Under the pieces are notes generated by a model that ran no database searches, was not told where the DNA came from, and was given only the letters and a program-made list of their open reading frames with translations. Shown here one piece after another: positions 58,740 through 64,000 of a stretch of 64,000 nt of DNA. The DNA is from Candidatus Poribacteria bacterium. GTDB taxonomy: Bacteria; Poribacteria; WGA-4E; WGA-3G. The position numbers and the translations under genes were made by a program. The DNA is taken from assembly GCA_012270865.1 (NCBI GenBank), contig JAAXHL010000100.1:1-64000 (forward strand), in the 5' to 3' direction. Within the stretch, counting starts at the first letter, position 1, and every line of letters begins with the position of its first letter.

Positions 58740-60017
58740 ATGCGAGTGGAAATGCGATATGGAACTGGCACGTTACCGATCGAGATCCCCGATAAAAACG
58801 TTGCTGGGGTGCTTGAGATTTCGGAAAGTGCGCCGCTATCGGATGAAGATAGCGCGGTTCGGGAGGCAGTTGCGCGACCGATTGATTCGCCTCCGTTGGC
58901 TGAAATCGCGAAAGGACGCGACTCAGCATGTATCGTGATTTCAGACGTGACACGCCCTGTCCCGAATAAAGTGATCCTGCCGCCGATATTGGAAACACTG
59001 GAACACGCGGGTATTCCACGCGAAAAGATTACTATCCTCATTGCAACCGGTATCCATCGTCCTAATGAAGGCGAAGAGCTTGAAAAGATGGTCGGACGTT
59101 CAATCATGGACACGTACCGCATCGTCAACCATTTTTCACAATATCCGGAGCATCATGACTATTTAGGTATCACAAAAAACGGAACACCGGTTTACATTGA
59201 TAAGACATACCTTGCCTCGGATCTGAAGATTACGACAGGCTTAATCGAACCGCACCTGATGGCGGGATATTCCGGGGGTCGAAAAGCGATCTGTCCGGGT
59301 GTCGCATCGGTTGAGACGATGAAGGTGATGCACGGTCCCGAACTCATGGAGCATCCGAAATCGGCAGTCGGGATTTTGGACGGTAATCCGTTTCATATAG
59401 AAGCCACAGAGATCGCACTGATGGCGGGTGTTGACTTCAACCTGAACGTCGCGATTGACAAGGACCGTCGGATCACCGGCGTTTTCGCGGGAGATATGGT
59501 TGAATCGCATCGTGTCGGTTCACAATTTGTTGAAAAACATGCCAAGGTTACGCTTCCAGAACCGGCTGATGCGGTTGTTGTTTCGAGTGCAGGATACCCG
59601 TTAGATACGACCTTTTATCAAGCCATCAAAGGACTTTTGACCGCCGTTGAGATTGTCAAACAAGGCGGTAGTATCTTGTTAGTTGCGGCGTGCAGCGAAG
59701 GCATCGGTAGCAAACCGTTTACAGACCTGATTTTCAAGACCGATGATTTAAGTGCGTTTGTACAAGGACTTTACAATCCTGCGAACTTCGTCATTGACCA
59801 GTGGCAACTCGAAGAATTGGCGAAGGTCGCACGGAAGGCAGATATTTATTTTTATACGGATGGCATCCCATATCATCAGCGCGCGAAATTATTTGTCCAT
59901 CCGCTAAATAGTGCGCAGGAAGGTATTGAGGAACTCTTAACCCGCTACGGTGAGGATGTCCAAATTGCTGTCATTCCTGAAGGACCTTATGTTTTAGCAA
60001 AATTGGAAGGGGTCTAA
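58740..60017 (+). CDS. larA: LarA-family nickel-dependent racemase (DUF2088)
   Basis: A 425-aa protein of the lactate racemase family, which uses a nickel-pincer nucleotide cofactor. Recognisable pieces are ISDVTRPVPN (about 69-78), TGIHRP with a catalytic-type His, PHLMAGYSGGRKAICPG (about 172-188, holding the His and the Lys that tethers the pincer), and GIGSKPF. No larB, larC or larE is in the window. The substrate may be another 2-hydroxyacid, since the family is broader than lactate. Confidence 0.85.
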   Translation: MRVEMRYGTGTLPIEIPDKNVAGVLEISESAPLSDEDSAVREAVARPIDSPPLAEIAKGRDSACIVISDVTRPVPNKVILPPILETLEHAGIPREKITILIATGIHRPNEGEELEKMVGRSIMDTYRIVNHFSQYPEHHDYLGITKNGTPVYIDKTYLASDLKITTGLIEPHLMAGYSGGRKAICPGVASVETMKVMHGPELMEHPKSAVGILDGNPFHIEATEIALMAGVDFNLNVAIDKDRRITGVFAGDMVESHRVGSQFVEKHAKVTLPEPADAVVVSSAGYPLDTTFYQAIKGLLTAVEIVKQGGSILLVAACSEGIGSKPFTDLIFKTDDLSAFVQGLYNPANFVIDQWQLEELAKVARKADIYFYTDGIPYHQRAKLFVHPLNSAQEGIEELLTRYGEDVQIAVIPEGPYVLAKLEGV

Positions 60018-60109
60018 AGAACGGAAAATCTACTTTTTGTGTGAGCCTTATAGACGATTAGGCGTACCTCAACGATATTATTGGATTTATTTTATACCGA
60101 ATAAGCACA

Positions 60110-60781
60110 ATGGCAAATCCTACAGTGGTTCTCAGAGCGTATAGGGACGGTTTACACCTGATTATCAAGCCGCACCTATCTATAGCGGAAGTTGAAGTTG
60201 CGATTCAGCATGAGATATCGCGTATGAATCGTTCTTTGGTTGGCGCGACGCTTCAAATAGACCTTAAGTCTCCGACCTTAAGTGATGAGGAGATCGACTA
60301 TCTGAGGTCCAAACTGCAGGAGAATTATGATTTGATAGTGCGTGGTGTCGAGTTAGAAGATGATTCGGTTTCACCACCGATTGCAGCAGCGCCGACGACG
60401 CATGCCATCTCACAGACGATGGACACGCCGGCGACTCGCGAGGGTGAACCGTCTCGTATTGTACCCTATACGATCCGTTCCGGACAAATTGAGGAGTTTC
60501 CGCAAGGGAGTTTGATTATCTACGGCGATGTAAATTCTGGTGGTGAAGTGAGAGCTGGCGGTGATGTCGTCGTACTCGGCACATTGCGTGGGAGCGCGCA
60601 CGCTGGAACAAACGGTAGGTTATCCGCTGTGATTATCGCAATGGATTTTGCTCCGTTAAAACTTCAGATCGGAAATTATGTCAATCGGTCTGACCTGAAC
60701 GAGAAACCCCGAGGCTACCCGGAGATCGCACGTATTGGGGCAGAGGATGTCATTATCGTTGAAAAATTTGTTAAGTTTTAA
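60110..60781 (+). CDS. minC: septum-site determining protein MinC
   Basis: A 223-aa inhibitor of FtsZ assembly. The N-terminal domain (VVLRAYRDGLHLIIKP to about 110) is followed by a short linker and the C-terminal beta-helix (GSLIIYGDVNSGGEVRAGGD, then VVVLGTLRGSAHAG), which dimerises and binds MinD. Length is typical. minD starts 166 bp later, farther than usual because a repeat element lies between them. Confidence 0.9.
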   Translation: MANPTVVLRAYRDGLHLIIKPHLSIAEVEVAIQHEISRMNRSLVGATLQIDLKSPTLSDEEIDYLRSKLQENYDLIVRGVELEDDSVSPPIAAAPTTHAISQTMDTPATREGEPSRIVPYTIRSGQIEEFPQGSLIIYGDVNSGGEVRAGGDVVVLGTLRGSAHAGTNGRLSAVIIAMDFAPLKLQIGNYVNRSDLNEKPRGYPEIARIGAEDVIIVEKFVKF

Positions 60782-60788
60782 TACCTTT

Positions 60789-60922
60789 GGAGACTTACGC
60801 GACGCTTCTTGCGGGTGCCTTTCCGAGTACCGGATGGGGACCTCCCTTCCGGGTAACGGATGGGCGTACGGGTTTGTAAACCCGCTTCTCGCAAGCAATA
60901 TATAGGAAATCGCGTGAGTCCT
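60789..60922. repeat. GGACTTACGC-type element, copy 3, between minC and minD
   Basis: The ends GGAGACTTACGCGA (60789-60802) and TCGCGTGAGTCC (60910-60921) are inverted with one mismatch and a 2-bp offset. Inside lie CGGGTTT/AAACCCG (60869-60884) and a GGATGGG/CCGGGTAACGGATGG repeat. No coding sequence is present. Confidence 0.55.
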
Positions 60923-60947
60923 ATTTTCACAGAAGGAGGTTCCGGTT

Positions 60948-61742
60948 ATGGGAAAAGTGATCGTCGTGACATCAGGCAAAGGGGGTGTCGGTAAAACGAC
61001 ATCTACAGCCAATTTAGGAACAGCACTCGCCCTCTTAGGTAAGAGCGTCGTACTTGTTGATGCAGATGTCGGGCTTCGGAATCTTGATATCGTGATGGGG
61101 CTGGAGAGCCGAGTTGTTTATACTTCCATGGATGTCATCGAAAAACAGTGTGAACTTAACAAAGCCCTTGTTAGAGATCGACGCGTTAATGGGTTGATGT
61201 TGTTGGCGGCATCGCAGAAAAATAATAAAGATGATATGCAACCTGAACAGATGAAAGCCATCTGTGACAAGCTGCGTACGACTTACGATTTTATCCTCGT
61301 TGATTCGCCGGCAGGTATTGAGCGAGGCTTCCGAAATGCTTCCGCTGGCGCGGATGAAGCCATCGTCGTTACAACGCCTGATGTCTCTGCGATTCGGGAT
61401 GCTGACCGGATCATCGGGTTGCTACAAAACGCCGAAATTGAACCGATCAATCTGGTCATAAATCGTTTCTCACCGCAACTGGTTGGCAACGGAAGTATGA
61501 TGGACCAAGCCGACGTTTTGGATATCCTTAATATCGACCTCATCGGTGTTGTTCCAGAAGACAGTGGTGTCATTACATCTACGAACCGAGGTATACCCCT
61601 GGTTTATGAAGACGGTTCTCCCGGTGCTCAGGCTTATATGCGTATCGCGCGCCGCGTCACCGGACAGCGAATACCCATACCCGATTTAGAGCAGAAAGGT
61701 TTATTCAATAATATCCTAAACTGGTTCACGAAAAAAAGATAA
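60948..61742 (+). CDS. minD: septum-site determining ATPase MinD
   Basis: A 264-aa ParA-type ATPase that recruits MinC to the membrane. The deviant Walker A is TSGKGGVGKTTSTANLG (8-24), VDADVGLRNLDIVMGLE is switch I, and VDSPAGIERGF switch II. The C-terminal amphipathic helix (KGLFNNILNWFTKKR) would anchor it to the membrane. GGAGG precedes the ATG and minE follows 11 bp later. Confidence 0.96.
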   Translation: MGKVIVVTSGKGGVGKTTSTANLGTALALLGKSVVLVDADVGLRNLDIVMGLESRVVYTSMDVIEKQCELNKALVRDRRVNGLMLLAASQKNNKDDMQPEQMKAICDKLRTTYDFILVDSPAGIERGFRNASAGADEAIVVTTPDVSAIRDADRIIGLLQNAEIEPINLVINRFSPQLVGNGSMMDQADVLDILNIDLIGVVPEDSGVITSTNRGIPLVYEDGSPGAQAYMRIARRVTGQRIPIPDLEQKGLFNNILNWFTKKR

Positions 61743-61753
61743 GGAGTCTTCCG

Positions 61754-62026
61754 ATGAATTTAAGTATCAAACAACTCTTCGGACGCAAGCCGAAATCGAG
61801 CAATATTGCCAAACAGCGTCTGAAACTGGTCATCACGCAGGATAGGGTGGATGTCGATGACCGGTTTATGACGCGGCTACATCACGAACTGGCAGAGGTT
61901 TTGGCAAAGTACTTCGAGTTTTCCGCAAACTCTGTCAAGATGAACTTGAAGCAGGAAGGGAACTCTTATATTCTCGTCGCAGATTTTCCTTACACGAAGT
62001 TCCACGATATGAGCATGAGACAATAA
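61754..62026 (+). CDS. minE: cell division topological specificity factor MinE
   Basis: A 90-aa protein. The N-terminal membrane-targeting and MinD-binding segment leads into AKQRLKLVITQDRVDVDDRF, the family signature. The C-terminal dimer domain includes VLAKYFEFSANSVKMNLKQE. AAGGAG lies 9 nt before the ATG. It completes a minCDE operon that should set the division site in a rod-shaped cell. Confidence 0.88.
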   Translation: MNLSIKQLFGRKPKSSNIAKQRLKLVITQDRVDVDDRFMTRLHHELAEVLAKYFEFSANSVKMNLKQEGNSYILVADFPYTKFHDMSMRQ

Positions 62027-62094
62027 GCGTTCCATAGGGAGATTTATTACGTTTTCAAGCATATCAACAGGTAACTGAATTAAGGGAACAAGCA

Positions 62095-62895
62095 TCAGAG
62101 GATTATATCCCAAATCGCTTTGGCGACCCCGTTTTCATCGTTGGTGGTTGTGATATAATCGGCACAATCACGTATGGGTGGGACTGCGTTTGCCATTGCT
62201 ATGCCGAAACCTGCTGTCTTGATTAAACTTTCATCATTATAACTATCGCCAAAAGCGACAACCGTTTCCATCGGGATGTCGAACCGGTTGGCGAGTGCTG
62301 TCAATGCGCGACCTTTCGTGACACTTGGGTTCATAAATTCTATATATTCTGCTTGGGTCTGCGTAACGTAAAGCCTCTGTGCGTAATCGGTTTGAAACGC
62401 CTGCAAGAGCGGTTTTAATTTTTCAGCTGTATGGATAATAAGTAACTTCGTCGGCGTTTCGCCTGCTAATTCACGTAGATCCCCCACCGGTGTTGCCGGA
62501 ACCCCCGTTCGCTCCTCATATAAATCGCTCCACGCGTTCCGTTCGGCGACGTAGAGTTCATCGTTCAAGCAGTAATTGAGATGTAATTCCTGTTCAGCAC
62601 AATCGTTGACAATCGCTATCGCGTCCTCTGCTGGTACAGGCGTATGGTGATATATCTCCGCAGTCGTCGCGTGTTTTACCATCCCCCCGTTGTAAGAGAT
62701 AATAGGGTTTTCGAGTCCGATTTGATCACTGATCGGTTGGATTGAGCGGTGCATTCTTCCTGAAACCAATACGACGAGAGCATCGTTTGCCGCGAGCTGC
62801 CGAAGTGCGTCTCGGTTTTCTGCGGACAAGGTGTGTTCGCTACTTAGTAGGGTTCCATCTAAATCGAAAGCCGCTAAGCGACACGGTATTTTCAT
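62095..62895 (-). CDS. Cof-type HAD-superfamily phosphatase
   Basis: A 266-aa hydrolase of the Cof/YbiV class. FDLDGTLLSSEHTLS holds the DxD nucleophile motif (residues 10-12), VLVSGRM motif II, VTKGRALTALA the motif III Lys, and FGDSYNDESLIKTAGFGIAM motif IV. The C2 cap domain lies between motifs II and III. Likely acts on sugar phosphates or related small molecules; the specific substrate cannot be read. It is convergent with minE. Confidence 0.9.
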   Translation of the reverse strand: MKIPCRLAAFDLDGTLLSSEHTLSAENRDALRQLAANDALVVLVSGRMHRSIQPISDQIGLENPIISYNGGMVKHATTAEIYHHTPVPAEDAIAIVNDCAEQELHLNYCLNDELYVAERNAWSDLYEERTGVPATPVGDLRELAGETPTKLLIIHTAEKLKPLLQAFQTDYAQRLYVTQTQAEYIEFMNPSVTKGRALTALANRFDIPMETVVAFGDSYNDESLIKTAGFGIAMANAVPPIRDCADYITTTNDENGVAKAIWDIIL

Positions 62896-63013
62896 TTTTT
62901 ATTTCTTACTCCTATGCTAAAAAACGCCAAGCAAAACCTTTAACCTGCTTCGCGGTGAAGCACCATCGGAACCTCAGCAAAGCGGTCGGTTTACTGACGG
63001 TTGATGGCTGTTT

Positions 63014-64000
63014 TCACCAGACGGCTTGCTCCGTTTTTTGGTCGAAGAGGTGCATCTCCTTCTCATCAAAACCCAACCAGACGGTATCGCCTACCGCGGC
63101 GCGGAACGTCGGGTGTGTCCGAACACGAAGCAGAATAGGATCCTGCGTCTGTGAATGTGTGCCGAGACGGATATCGAGAATGTTGACAGCACCGAGCGGT
63201 TCAATCAGGTGTACCTGTGCCGGGATTTGCCGTTCACTCGGTTGGTTTGCGGCTGTGATATGCTCGGGACGGATACCGAATACCCAACCGTCTTCTTGTC
63301 CACGTGAAGTGATAGGTGCTTGTTGTTCTGGAGAGATTTGGAGATACACATCGGTATGGCTCAGACGTAGAACGGATGCTCCGTTTTGGCTTGTCAATTC
63401 GGCATCGAGCAGGTTCATGGTAGGCATTCCCATAAACCCTGCCACGAAGAGGCTTTGCGGTCTGTTGTAAATCTCGTGCGGTGTTCCGATCTGTTGTAAG
63501 ACACCGAGGTGGATGACAGCGATCCTATCAGCGAGGGACATGGCTTCAACTTGGTCGTGTGTTACAAAGATGGTTGTTGCGCCGATTTCGTGTTGGAGTC
63601 GTTTAATCTCAGCGCGCGTGTCCACACGAATTTTCGCGTCTAAGTTCGCCATCGGTTCATCGAGGAGATACACTTTCGGTTGACGTACCATAGCGCGCCC
63701 GAGCGCGACGCGTTGCATCTCTCCACCACTGAGCACGCTCGGTTTCCGATTCAACATATCCGAGATTTGCAGGATTTCAGCGACGCGCTTGACTTGTGTT
63801 TCAATTTCCGATTTTTCGACTTTAACTGCTTTCAGCGGAAAAGCGATGTTATCGTAGACGTTCAGATGTGGGTAGAGTGCGTAGAATTGAAATACGAAAG
63901 CGATGTCCCGATCGGCAGGAGAGAGATCGTTCACTCGCTGTCCGTCGATGAAGATGTCGCCTTCTTCGGGAGTTTCCAACCCTGCGATAAGTCGTAGCGT
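63014..64000 (-). CDS. MalK/UgpC-type ABC transporter ATPase, N-terminus beyond the window
   Basis: At least 328 residues are visible; the frame stays open to 64000 (TLRLIAGLETPEEGDIFIDG), so Walker A lies outside. Present are the Q-loop region (AFVFQFYALYPHLNVYDNIA), the signature LSGGEMQRVALGRAMV, Walker B VYLLDEPMANLD, and switch HDQVEAMSLAD. The C-terminal 110 residues are an OB-type regulatory domain (VFGIRPEHI). This subtype energises sugar, glycerol-phosphate or similar importers. No permease gene is visible here. Confidence 0.92.
   Translation of the reverse strand, partial: TLRLIAGLETPEEGDIFIDGQRVNDLSPADRDIAFVFQFYALYPHLNVYDNIAFPLKAVKVEKSEIETQVKRVAEILQISDMLNRKPSVLSGGEMQRVALGRAMVRQPKVYLLDEPMANLDAKIRVDTRAEIKRLQHEIGATTIFVTHDQVEAMSLADRIAVIHLGVLQQIGTPHEIYNRPQSLFVAGFMGMPTMNLLDAELTSQNGASVLRLSHTDVYLQISPEQQAPITSRGQEDGWVFGIRPEHITAANQPSERQIPAQVHLIEPLGAVNILDIRLGTHSQTQDPILLRVRTHPTFRAAVGDTVWLGFDEKEMHLFDQKTEQAVW

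Overview
The window looks like a chromosomal segment of an uncultured Gram-negative bacterium of moderate GC. The gene mix (phytanoyl-CoA dioxygenase, ThuA, a sulfatase-like hydrolase, Gfo/Idh/MocA oxidoreductase, exported WD40 and TPR proteins, DUF4159) and the small intergenic hairpin repeats would fit Candidatus Poribacteria or a relative. That placement is inference; there is no rRNA or other decisive marker here. A TonB-dependent receptor and MinCDE fit a diderm rod. Many promoters are near-consensus sigma-70 boxes with 17-nt spacing.

Layout. 0.4-12 kb: TonB receptor; an unknown acidic protein with a 39-aa basic partner; nitroreductase and PfkB kinase; a LeuB-like dehydrogenase; methyltransferase; YchF; then a tyrA-cmk-plsC operon. 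13-26 kb: a cell-envelope cluster of two membrane TPR proteins, three paralogous exported WD40 propellers and a TonB-like/DUF4159 protein. 26-41 kb: a minus-strand metabolic run (phyH, small protein, argH, coiled-coil protein, pyrF, sulfatase-like), thuA and an amidohydrolase on divergent promoters, malate synthase G, an unknown protein, a Gfo/Idh/MocA oxidoreductase, and hflK-hflC. 41.5-55.5 kb: a type I-D CRISPR-Cas island. 55.6-64 kb: bioD, a sugar-nucleotidyltransferase, a LarA-like protein, minC-minD-minE, a HAD phosphatase and a truncated MalK/UgpC-type ABC ATPase.

The CRISPR island is the centre of interest. csc3(cas10d)-csc2-csc1-cas3'-cas6-cas1-cas2 read leftward into a leader and an array of 30 repeats of 37 bp. 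The interference genes look intact, but the adaptation module is damaged: cas1 has lost its N-terminal half and is out of frame with its start, and cas2 has a 19-bp duplication across its start codon. A roughly 310-330-bp MITE-like element sits inside the oldest spacer and a second copy lies just upstream of cas3'. The whole island, with a WYL-domain regulator, is bracketed by imperfect inverted repeats of about 115 bp carrying 10-bp iterons. Between csc3 and the WYL gene are two tandem structured-RNA units whose stems covary, driven by a strong promoter, and a separate ~52-nt RNA with its own promoter and terminator. I do not recognise either RNA.

Intergenic DNA elsewhere is rich in small repeats: elements with GGACTTACGC ends, TGTAGGA-stem hairpins (including a 4 x 36-bp tandem), GGTT/AACC palindromes, and CAGTTAT heptamers.
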